Under the pieces are notes generated by a model that did no database searches, was not told where the DNA came from, and worked only from the letters and a program-made list of their open reading frames with translations. Below are positions 11,001-21,776 of a stretch of 64,000 bases of DNA, one piece after another (the first letter of the stretch is position 1; every line of letters starts with the position of its first letter). Both the position numbers and the translations under genes were made by a program. Source of the stretch: Bolinopsis microptera (taxonomy: Eukaryota; Ctenophora; Tentaculata; Lobata; Bolinopsidae); contig NC_087081.1 of the NCBI RefSeq assembly GCF_026151205.1, positions 14,294,840 to 14,358,839 of the forward strand. Reading direction: 5' to 3'.

Positions 11001-14000
11001 GATCTAGCAAGTAATGGCTCTTTATTTGGACTTAGTAGTACATCGACTAAATCAGCTATATCATCCAACAATTCTTCTAGTATGGAGATCAGTTTTGATG
11101 AAATTCCATGTAAATCAGGCGACAGTGAAATTAGTTTCGACGAGAGTAAGTGCAGAGATAAAGGCGGTGATGGGCATTTAAAACCGTTAAAGATCGTGGC
11201 CAGTGTCGATTTAAAGGACATGGAATTGGGCATCGAAGATGAAGATCCATCTTTTAAGAATATATGGAAGTTTTCTGCAACAGTCAGTGACGAAGAAATG
11301 GTCCGAATAAAAGAGATGTCTAGTTGTAGCAGTAGGAGAAAAGTTATTGCGCTGAAATCTGTGGTGCATATGGCCAGGATGCTAAACAGTAACGGTTCTC
11401 TCTGTGTTCGTTGCCATCAAGATGTCAGAAATTACAGAGATAGAATCATTCAACTGTTACGATTGGGAAATACCACATTAGGCTACCAGCTGCTGAACAT
11501 CCAGGCAATCCTTACAGCCTTTTCAAAGATGAGGACGGCTCTGCTTGCAGAAGATGACTCAATTAAAATCAACAAATGCGCCTGCTGTGTTCAAAATAAA
11601 ATCTCCAACCATCCCCTCCGAAAGAAAGCTAGGCGGAACACGAAAGGAAGCGTGAAAGCGGTTTCGAATAGTCATCAACTGAGGGCAAGCTGGGGAGCCA
11701 ATTTCTTTTTCAGTACGAAAGTGAAAACTCTTTCTCTATTAGATTCCATGAAAGAGGAGCGGCAGATGTGTGATGGATGCTACGAGGAAATTGAAGAAAA
11801 GTCAAGCAAAGGAATATCACACTTTTCCAAACCCTCGCGATCGTTGACGTTGAAAATTCGAAAACGGTCGGCAGCTTTGTATGACGCCCACTGTGAAGTA
11901 CAGGGGCTATATGCAAAAGCTAATGACAATGAAGAACGATGCGATGGTATATGCGTAAAGTGTGATCAGCATATTACCCTCTGCCAAGATATCCTCGATA
12001 AGAGGTTCGAGGAATTTGAATTGGCTCTAGAGGAAATGAGAAGTTGTGCTGGGGTCCATGAAGTAATCGGTTTGAAGAATAAAGACGAGACTAAGCTTTG
12101 TACGGAAACATTCCCCAAACCCCCAGAAATTCCCGCTGAAGAAAGGGCCCATTTTAGATCAAAAAATATGGTTTATAGTACAAATATACTTGACCATATC
12201 GGCACTGCTTTAGTCAAGTCCCTTCATTGCAAACATTGCAAAAGCCATTTGAAAGCAACAATTGCAGCCTTTAAAAGACTCATGAAATGCAAAACACCTT
12301 CACCTGAGAACCAACCAGTTAATCTTGAGGACTGTGATATCAGTGTTCTCCGCAGTTTAGACGTTTTCTACTCTGAGCGACTATCAAACTCACTTTTACA
12401 TGGGCGCTGCTTTAAGTGCGAGAAATCACTTGACTTAATTGGAGGAGGAACAGAAAGTAGTGACGATTCCTCTGATATGCCATCAGATTCAGGTTCATCT
12501 GCAAAGATTTCTTCAGCAGCAGAGGATTATTCAGATCCAAATATTTTCTTTGAGGACGATAAATCAGACGATGGAGATAAACAGGGGCCTAAGAAAATGA
12601 TGGAAGAGATGACTGAAGAAGACTATAAGAACTTGATCGAAGAATTTACCGTCACTGGTATGGATATCCTTGACGACAATCCTGAGTTAATGGATGATCT
12701 ATACAGGTTGTTGAGATTAGATGATGATCCTGTTGATCTGGCAGACACAAAGTTGGACCTTCTGGCTTTTCCTGAAATATTTAGTTGGGGTGTTGGCGGA
12801 AGGAGGGGTTTTAGAGGTGAAGAAGCAAAACCACTGCAGTATGAAAAGTCTAGGCTTATGTCCAGCAATGGGCCTACTCGAAGGAATATACAGCATCTGT
12901 TTCACTTAGCAGGGGAGAATGAGCGTAGAAAAGTTCGATCAAGTATCTTCGCTACACTGAAGAATGTACAAGGAATGGGGAACTTAGATGCGGCGTCTTT
13001 ACTCAACAAAATCAAAATGAAAGATCCAGCCTTATTGAAAAGGATAAACAAAGTATTAAGATTGGTTCCAAATACACAGGCTTACTGGGAAAGTACGCGT
13101 GCAAAACTGAAGGCACAAATAGAAAAGTTTGGTCCACCTACGTTTTTCGCCACTTTCAGCCCTAGTGAGTACGACTGGGAGGATTTACTTCAACACCTAA
13201 AAGATGCCAACAGCGACATACCTAATGTGGATGACCTGTCTCCTTCTGCATTACTGAACAAAGACCCTGTATTAACATCCACTTACATCCACAAAAGATT
13301 CGATGCACTTTTGAAGTTCATTATTGATGCCGAACCTTTAGGAAAAGTTAAGTCACATTTTGTGAGACATGAATATCAGTCTCGAGGTACTGTTCACTTT
13401 CACACATTTTTATGGATTGATAAAAGCCCCCTGATTGGTAAAAGTTCTGACGCGGAGGTCGCAAGCTTTATTCAAAAACACATCACGTGCAAACTCCCTG
13501 ACCCAGTGAATGAGGCAACCTTATCCGATGTAGTGGGAAGCTACCAAGATCATTCATGCCGATCGTATTGCTTGAGGGCATTCAAAAAGTCTCATAATTC
13601 ATCAAAGGCAAAGAACGAATCAGCTTCTTCAACTAAGTCAAAAACAAAAGTTGCATGCAGATTTGGGTTCCCAAGGCCAAAGTCGAAGAAATTCATTCTG
13701 CATGATGTTTTGTCGAGTGTTATTGGACGGAAAACTAAACAGATGAAACAGAGACTGTACGATTTGCCGAGAACTGAAGAAGAAAGAAGAATTAATGATT
13801 ATAATCCAATTTTATCGTTTCTGTGGAAAGGTAATATGGACATTCAATTCCTTGCTGAAGATAGTTACTCGATCACACAATATGTTACCAAGTACATCAC
13901 CAAGGGGGAGACAAGTGTTATCGACATAGATGAAGCGGACCTGAAAGATCTGTCTAAAACATCTTATCAGAATCTCTCCAAGTTTGCGTTCCAGCTTCTT

Positions 14001-16909
14001 AAATCCCGCGAGATGGGGGCACATGAAGCAGCTGATAGGATCCTTCAAAACAGTGGTGAACTCTGGAGATCTTCAGAAACGTTTGTGTGGCTACCAACAA
14101 CCACTCCAGACCGACGGACTAGGGTTTTGAGAAGCTTAAATGAGTTACAAAACCAGAAACCTGACAGCACCAATGTATTTTTTGATGATTGGGTACACGT
14201 TTTTTATCCGAATAGACCTCGAACAAAGGATTTCGAAAACATGTCACTGTATGATTTCGTCTCCAGGTACGAGAAAGTGATTGGAAAACCTGAAAAGTTT
14301 GAAAAAGAAGAGAAAGAAAAGTACATCAAGATCAAGGATGAAAGTGGAAAATACATACGAACTCTTCAACGGAGAAAAAAAGAACCTGTTATTTACCATC
14401 ACAACTATTCAGTAAAAACTGATCCTGAGCTGTTCTATTACAGCATGTTAGCTCTTTATAAGCCATGGCGAAATGAAGCAGACATCGCTAGCTCTCACGA
14501 CAAATACAGCGATGCGTTTTTTGATGCTGTCGAGGACTTTTCACAGCTCAAGGAAATGTCTAGCAAGAAGATCAATATTGAAAAGGCTAGAGAGAAGATG
14601 GAAAAGGAAGCAGAAGCAAAAATGGCAGCATCTGGGACAGCAACTCCTTCACAGGCTGAGGATGACATCAATCTCGGAAATCAAGGTCTTAGATCCGGCC
14701 TACGAGATTTTGAGATAGTCAACGATAGAAGCGAAATAAAGTCTCATGGGGAACTTGAATCGTTCGTCAAAACATTGAATGAAGATCAAAAAAGAGTATA
14801 CATTAAAGTCACCAAACATATTGAGCATATGGTTCGACACAGGGACAAAGAATGCACGGGCAAGGAGTGCAGTCGACCTCTCAATTTATATGTTAGTGGA
14901 TTTGGTGGAACAGGAAAATCTTATTTGATAAAAGCCCTTCAAGGATATCTTTGGGTTCAGAAAAACCTGTTTGACGAATCCACTGATATTGCCTTAACGG
15001 CACCAACGGGGCTTGCTGCAGCTAATGTGGGAGGGCAAACACTGCATAGTCTTTTCAGTTTGCCAGTTGAGCATGGTGAAAAACTGCCGAAATACGCCGC
15101 CCTCAAGAAGAACTCGATGCAGCAAACAAGAACTGTACTGAAAGATCTAGCTTTGCTCGTAATTGATGAGATCAGCATGGTGTCAGCAGAGATGATGATG
15201 TCAATCAATTTGAGATTACAGGAGATTTTCGGTGCCGATGAGTTGTTTGGCGGTAAAACAGTAATTGTTTTCGGTGATCTACTGCAGTTGCCTCCTGTCC
15301 ATGGAAAACGGCCATTTCAGGATTTGTCCGGGGATGATGTTCACAACTTAACAGGCGGTCTTAGAATCCCTAGCCACTTGTGGGGGAACTTCGAGTACGA
15401 CGAACTCACCATCAATCAGCGTCAAAAAGGAGAGGAGAATGAAAAATGGAGTTCTTTACTAGGCAGGATTCGTATTGGCCGCCAAAGTCAAGATGATATC
15501 AACATTCTTCAAGAGCGACTTATCCCAGTCAGACAATGCGAATTACCTAATCAACACTTAGATCAGATCGTTGATTACTACCTCAATTTGCAAAAACAGT
15601 TCCCTACCACTGTTTGTCTATTGCCAAAAAGGAACATGATGGATTCTTTTAATATGACAGTCATGAAAAAACTGTTCCCCGGGGCAATAAAGGTTGAGGC
15701 AGATGATGACGTTGACGGTAGAACAAACGCTGACAAAAAACGGGCATTAGATGCAGTTCTGAAGATTGATAAATTGGGTGACTCTCGAAATACGGCTGAC
15801 TTGGAAAAGTGTCTTTTCTTGAGCGAGGGTGTCCGAATAATGCTTAGAAAGAACATTGATACAGCGAAAGGGCTCGTAAATGGTGCTATGGGAATAGTAA
15901 CAAAAATTGTATCTTTTGAGGAACTTTTAGTGGAATTTGATGGGATTGACGGCGTTGTTACAATAACGAGGGATACTCGAAAAGTTAAATTGTTCGAAGA
16001 TTCATACCTCCATCGTCGACAGTTTCCTATCAGTACCGGATACGCCCTTACCATCCACAAAGCGCAGGGCATGTCTCTGAGTCACGTGTTTTGCGACTTA
16101 GGCAGTATGATCTTTGCAACTGGTCAGATTTATGTTGCTTTGAGCAGGTGCAAGACTCTTGACGGACTTCATTTAGTCAACTTTGACGAATCACGGATAA
16201 CTGTTGACCGTCTGGCTATTAATGAGTATGTAAGACTCAAGAGTAAACCTATCATAGCAGCAGGGATCACTCTGAAGACTGATGACCAGCCAGAATCAAA
16301 CAAAAAGGGCAAGAAAAGACAGACGAAGAAGAAGAATGAGAGGATATGGTATGAAACCGACGCTGCAAAGAAGGCTAAAGCGACTGTGAATGATACCCTA
16401 AAGAATGACAAAAAGGATCAATCAAAAGCTCGCAAGAAAAAGCAGCCGGTTAAACCAAAGAAAACGAAGCCAACTACTGAGAGGAACTCAAGTTTAACAG
16501 CAGCTAATATCAGTGCACACATCAATCAGATCTACGTCGGAATTCCTGCTGAGTATATTCCGACTACTGATATTGTTAGTGGTGCAGAAATGCTGTTAGC
16601 ATACAGGAGGGCTCTAGTACCTGGTCACAGAGGTAATTCCATAGACAGCTTTATTTCGAGAACAGCACTTGAGTTGGACCCTGATCCATACAACATCAGA
16701 CAGGTCACTGATCTCTGGTTGACCGGATCGACTATCACAAAATATATCGCTGTGATTAAGGATGATTTGACTACAGAGATCGGGGGTACAACTTTGTACA
16801 ATATGGGACCTTACTGTGGTGGATATCGGAGAGAGGGTCGACGTCAGGCTGGTTCGCTCGGGGATTACATAAAGAACACATTTGGCGAAAGACCGTTCAC
16901 TAGACTTAG
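8046..16909 (+). CDS. Helitron Rep/helicase, long exon (one frameshift)
   Basis: Rolling-circle transposase. The exon starts after TTTCAG in the phase left by the exon ending 6598. The first part (to about 9460) holds seven to eight 17-residue repeats around YQSSLAGKSSLKEA (8437-8790) and acidic-basic tracts. A G5 run at 9461-9465 then shifts the frame; with one G fewer the reading continues smoothly. The second part (frame of 9387-16961) has many CxxC pairs (CISC, CNYC, CVRC, CACC, CKHC, CFKC), the Rep HUH motif (HFH, codons at 13395-13403), CRFGFPRP, the tyrosine motif QYVTKYITKG (13878 on), then a Pif1-like SF1 helicase: Walker A GGTGKS (14904-14921), Walker B VIDEISM, FGDLLQLPP, and GYALTIHKAQG plus YVALSRC. 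The start of a C48 protease follows (WLTGSTITKYI). The donor is AG|GTATAG at 16909/16910. Confidence 0.85.
8437..8790 (+). repeat. 51-bp in-frame coding repeat
   Basis: Seven to eight tandem 51-bp units within the Helitron long exon, each encoding 17 residues (consensus SRYQSSLAGKSSLKEA plus one). Copies differ by a few substitutions and stay in frame. Repeats of the type Tyr-x-Ser/Asn...Lys-Glu are frequent in animal Helitron N-termini. Confidence 0.85.
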
Positions 16910-17072
16910 GTATAGTTTATTTTATTTTCCTTCCCATTTTATTTCGAACTCGTCCAAGTAATTGAATAATTGATTACAATGTATGCTAAAATCGAATGCA
17001 CATCCTATAACGATATATTTCAGACAATACATGGTTCTTCCATTCACTATCGAGGCTCACATGGATAAATAT
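13191..17072 (+). repeat. tandem duplication, copy A (3.88 kb)
   Basis: Begins inside the Rep domain just after ...DWEDLL (CAACACCTAAAAGATGCC) and ends in the first part of the next exon (GATAAATAT). It is followed by a 12-bp filler made of three CTAT units (17073-17084) and then copy B. It contains the HUH motif, the tyrosine motif, all helicase motifs, the start of the protease domain and one intron. Confidence 0.95.
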
Positions 17073-20000
17073 CTATCTATCTATCAACACCTAAAAGATG
17101 CCAACAGCGACATACCTAATGTGGATGACCTGTCTCCTTCTGCATTACTGAACAAAGACCCTGTATTAACATCCACTTACATCCACAAAAGATTCGATGC
17201 ACTTTTGAAGTTCATTATTGATGCCGAACCTTTAGGAAAAGTTAAGTCACATTTTGTGAGACATGAATATCAGTCTCGAGGTACTGTTCACTTTCACACA
17301 TTTTTATGGATTGATAAAAGCCCCCTGATTGGTAAAAGTTCTGACGCGGAGGTCGCAAGCTTTATTCAAAAACACATCACGTGCAAACTCCCTGACCCAG
17401 TGAATGAGGCAACCTTATCCGATGTAGTGGGAAGCTACCAAGATCATTCATGCCGATCGTATTGCTTGAGGGCATTCAAAAAGTCTCATAATTCATCAAA
17501 GGCAAAGAACGAATCAGCTTCTTCAACTAAGTCAAAAACAAAAGTTGCATGCAGATTTGGGTTCCCAAGGCCAAAGTCGAAGAAATTCATTCTGCATGAT
17601 GTTTTGTCGAGTGTTATTGGACGGAAAACTAAACAGATGAAACAGAGACTGTACGATTTGCCGAGAACTGAAGAAGAAAGAAGAATTAATGATTATAATC
17701 CCATCTTATCGTTTCTGTGGAAAGGTAATATGGACATTCAATTTCTTGCTGAAGATAGTTACTCGATCACACAATATGTTACCAAGTACATCACCAAGGG
17801 GGAGACAAGTGTTATCGACATAGATGAAGCAGACCTGAAAGATCTGTCTAAAACATCTTATCAGAATCTCTCCAAGTTTGCGTTCCAGCTTCTTAAATCC
17901 CGCGAGATGGGGGCACATGAAGCAGCTGATAGGATCCTTCAAAACAGTGGTGAACTCTGGAGATCTTCAGAAACGTTTGTGTGGCTACCAACAACCACTC
18001 CAGACCGACGGACTAGGGTTTTGAGAAGCTTAAATGAGTTACAAAACCAGAAACCTGACAGCACCAATGTATTTTTTGATGATTGGGTACACGTTTTTTA
18101 TCCGAATAGACCTCGAACAAAGGATTTCGAAAACATGTCACTGTATGATTTCGTCTCCAGGTACGAGAAAGTGATTGGAAAACCTGAAAAGTTTGAAAAA
18201 AAAGAAGAGAAAGAAAAGTACATCAAGATCAAGGATGAAAGTGGAAAATACATACGAACTCTTCAACGGAGAAAAAAAGAACCTGTTATTTACCATCACA
18301 ACTATTCAGTAAAAACTGATCCTGAGCTGTTCTATTACAGCATGTTAGCTCTTTATAAGCCATGGCGAAATGAAGCAGACATCGCTAACTCTCACGACAA
18401 ATACAGCGATGCGTTTTTTGATGCTGTCGAGGACTTTTCACAGCTCAAGGAAATGTCTAGCAAGAAGATCAATATTGAAAAGGCTAGAGAGAAGATGGAA
18501 AAGGAAGCAGAAGCAAAAATGGCAGCATCTGGGACAGCAACTCCTTCACAGGCTGAGGATGACATCAATCTCGGAAATCAAGGTCTTAGATCCGGCCTAC
18601 GAGATTTTGAGATAGTCAACGATAGAAGCGAAATAAAGTCTCATGGGGAACTTGAATCGTTCGTCAAAACATTGAATGAAGATCAAAAAAGAGTATACAT
18701 TAAAGTCACCAAACATATTGAGCATATGGTTCGACACAGGGACAAAGAATGCACTGGCAAGGAGTGCAGTCGACCTCTCAATTTATATGTAAGTGGATTT
18801 GGTGGAACAGGAAAATCTTATTTGATAAAAGCCCTTCAAGGATATCTTTGGGTTCAGAAAAACCTGTTTGACGAATCCACTGATATTGCCTTAACGGCAC
18901 CAACGGGGCTTGCTGCAGCTAATGTGGGAGGGCAAACACTGCATAGTCTTTTCAGTTTGCCAGTTGAGCATGGTGAAAAACTGCCGAAATACGCCGCCCT
19001 CAAGAAGAACTCGATGCAGCAAACAAGAACTGTACTGAAAGATCTAGCTTTGCTCGTAATTGATGAGATCAGCATGGTGTCAGCAGAGATGATGATGTCA
19101 ATCAATTTGAGATTACAGGAGATTTTCGGTGCCGATGAGTTGTTTGGCGGTAAAACAGTAATTGTTTTCGGTGATCTACTGCAGTTGCCTCCTGTCCATG
19201 GAAAACGGCCATTTCAGGATTTGTCCGGGGATGATGTTCACAACTTAACAGGCGGTCTTAGAATCCCTAGCCACTTGTGGGGGAACTTCGAGTACGACGA
19301 ACTCACCATCAATCAGCGTCAAAAAGGAGAGGAGAATGAAAAATGGAGTTCTTTACTAGGCAGGATTCGTATTGGTCGCCAAAGTCAAGATGATATCAAC
19401 ATTCTACAAGAGCGACTTATCCCAGTCAGAAAATGCGAATTACCTAATCAACACTTAGATCAGATCGTTGATTACTACCTCAGTTTGCAAGAACAGTTCC
19501 CTACCACTGTTTGTCTATTGCCAAAAAGGAACATGATGGATTCTTTCAATATGACAGTCATGAAAAAACTGTTCCCCAGGGCAATAAAGGTTGAGGCAGA
19601 TGATGACGTTGACGGTAGAACAAATGCTGACAAAAAACGGGCATTAGATGCAGTTCTGAAGATCGATAAACTGGGGGACTCTCGAAATACGGCTGACTTG
19701 GAAAAGTGTCTTTTCTTGAGCGAGGGTGTCCGAATAATGCTTAGAAAGAATATTGATACAGCGAAAGGGCTAGTAAATGGTGCTATGGGCATAGTAACAA
19801 AAATTGTATCTTTTGAGGAACTTTTAGTAGAATTTGATGGGATTGACGGCGTTGTTACAATAACGAGGGATACTCGAAAAGTTAAATTGTTCGAAGATTC
19901 ATACCTCCATCGTCGACAGTTTCCTATCAGTACCGGATACGCCCTTACCATCCACAAAGCGCAGGGCATGTCTCTGAGTCACGTGTTTTGCGACTTAGGC

Positions 20001-20806
20001 AGTATGATCTTTGCAACTGGTCAGATTTATGTTGCTTTGAGCAGGTGCAAGACTCTTGACGGACTTCATTTAGTCAACTTTGACGAATCACGGATAACTG
20101 TTGACCGTCTGGCTATTAATGAGTATGTAAGACTCAAGAGTAAACCTATCATAGCAGCAGGGATCACTCTGAAGACTGATGACCAGCCAGAATCAAACAA
20201 AAAGGGCAAGAAACGACAGACGAAGAAGAAGAATGAGAGGATATGGTATGAAACCGACGCTGCAAAGAAGGCTAAAGCGACTGTGAATGATACCTTAAAG
20301 AATGACAAAAAGGATCAATCAAAAGCTCGCAAGAAAAAGCAGCCGGTTAAACCAAAGAAAACGAAGCCAACTACTGAGAGGAACTCAAGTTTAACAGCAG
20401 CCAATATCAGTGCACACATCAACCAGATCTACGTCGGAATTCCTGCTGAGTATATTCCGACTACTGATATTGTTAGTGGTGCAGAAATGCTGTTAGCATA
20501 CAGGAGGGCTCTAGTACCTGGTCACAGAGGTAATTCCCGAGAAAGCTTTATTTCGAGAACAGCACTTGAGTTGGACCCTGATCCATACAACATCAGACAG
20601 GTCACTGATCTCTGGTTGACCGGATCGACTATCACAAAATATATCGCTGTGATTAAGGATGATTTGACTACAGAGATCGGGGGTACAACTTTGTACAATA
20701 TGGGACCTTACTGTGGTGGATATCGGAGAGAGGGTCGACGTCAGGCTGGTTCGCTCGGGGATTACATAAAGAACACATTTGGCGAAAGACCGTTCACTAG
20801 ACTTAG
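17024..20806 (+). CDS. Helitron gene, duplicated Rep/helicase exon (copy B)
   Basis: If the copy A intron (16910-17023) is removed, the acceptor CAG at 17023 restores AG+A = Arg and continues QYMVLPFTIEAHMDKY, then the filler residues LSIY, then QHLKDANSD, the start of the duplicated Rep segment, in frame. The exon then encodes a second HFH motif, CRFGFPRP, QYVTKYITKG and a full helicase. The donor at 20806/20807 is the same as in copy A. Protein differences from copy A are about eight residues in roughly 1290 (for example one inserted Lys after EKFEK, and GNSID versus GNSRE), and all catalytic residues are kept. The apparent start at 16983 lies in intron sequence and is not a real start. The alternative is an assembly join of two alleles or copies. 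Confidence 0.75.
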
Positions 20807-20969
20807 GTATAGTTTATTTTATTTTCCTTCCCATTTTATTTCGAACTCGTCCAAGTAATTGAATAATTGATTACAATGTATGCTAAAATCGAATGCACAT
20901 CCTATAACGATATATTTCAGACAATACATGGTTCTTCCATTCACTATCGAGGCTCACATGGATAAATAT
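17085..20969 (+). repeat. tandem duplication, copy B (3.89 kb)
   Basis: Second copy of 13191-17072, offset 3894 bp at the start and 3897 at the end because of a 3-bp insertion in an A-rich run near 18198. Nucleotide differences are scattered and few. It ends at GATAAATAT, after which the unduplicated sequence GGAGATCC continues into the rest of the protease. Confidence 0.95.
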
Positions 20970-21683
20970 GGAGATCCTATGATGCATGATATTATTGTGA
21001 TGGTCGGCAACCCTGGTGCACATTGGTATACGATCATCATTGACAACAGAGTGCGGCAGGTTTGTACCGCTCAATGCTTTAATTTTATCAAATAAATTTA
21101 AACCGGGAAGTTCTGCTATTTAATGTTATCGCAATTTTACACATAACTGTATGTATTCATATAACATGTAATTATAAAGTACATGATTGAATTATAAATG
21201 AAAAGCTCGGAGAGGTTTTAATAATATTCTTTCGTACAGGTTGTGCACTTTGACTCCCTTGCTTGCTCGACAGCAAGAATGAAAGATCGTTGCAGCTCAC
21301 ATTTAAGGCTGGTTAAAGACTTTCGGCAATATCTGAGGTTCGTTTAAGCTAACCATGGACTTAAACATTAATTTGTAAATAGTGATTAGAATGATATATT
21401 ATTGATAGTTATACAGTCTAAAATTGTACACCATTTCAGGGAAGAGCTACAAATGGAAATCAGTCAAGATTTGAATACTGATGACTATTCTTTTGTTGAT
21501 GGCCAATCAAGCATTCAACGAAATAGTTATGATTGTGGCGTCTTCTCTCTAATGAACATAGAGAAATATGTCATTGGCAGACCACTAAATCATCCTATAG
21601 TACAACCGCTCATGAAACTATTTAGGCTTAGAATATTAGGGAAACTTTATCAACAAGGCGTTCAGCAAGGTTTAAGCCATTAG
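20921..21683 (+). CDS. C48 (Ulp1-like) protease, last exons of the Helitron gene
   Basis: Exons 20921-21059, 21240-21337 and 21440-21683 (stop TAG) join in consistent phases to the helicase exon and complete a cysteine protease of the Ulp1/SENP/adenain type. The catalytic His lies in AHWYTIIID (21021-21023), the Asp in VVHFDSL (21252-21254), the oxyanion Gln in SIQRNS (21516-21518) and the Cys in YDCGVF (21534-21536). The N-terminal part of the domain (WLTGSTITKYI...NMGPYCGGY) comes from the helicase exon. The family cleaves ubiquitin-like modifiers or processes polyproteins; here it might process the large transposase or remove SUMO, which is inference. The order and spacing of the His-Asp-Gln-Cys set are right for an active enzyme. 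Copy A of the duplication has only the start of this domain. Confidence 0.8.
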
Positions 21684-21776
21684 ATATCCTCATTATATAG
21701 TGAAATGATGTCTTAACCAATGTGACCCAGCCTGAAGTCAGTCACTTTAAGGCTTCATTCACCTAGATAACAACCG

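Noticed and set aside
10757-11233. Minus-strand open frames inside the Helitron exons (also at 15578-16072 and 19475-19969)
   Set aside because: They are shadows of the coding strand with serine/leucine-rich composition and are duplicated only because the Helitron segment is.
16983-20858. A second, independent Rep/helicase gene with its own start
   Set aside because: The apparent start lies in duplicated intron sequence. The segment is the second half of an in-frame tandem duplication and joins to copy A by a normal acceptor at 17023.
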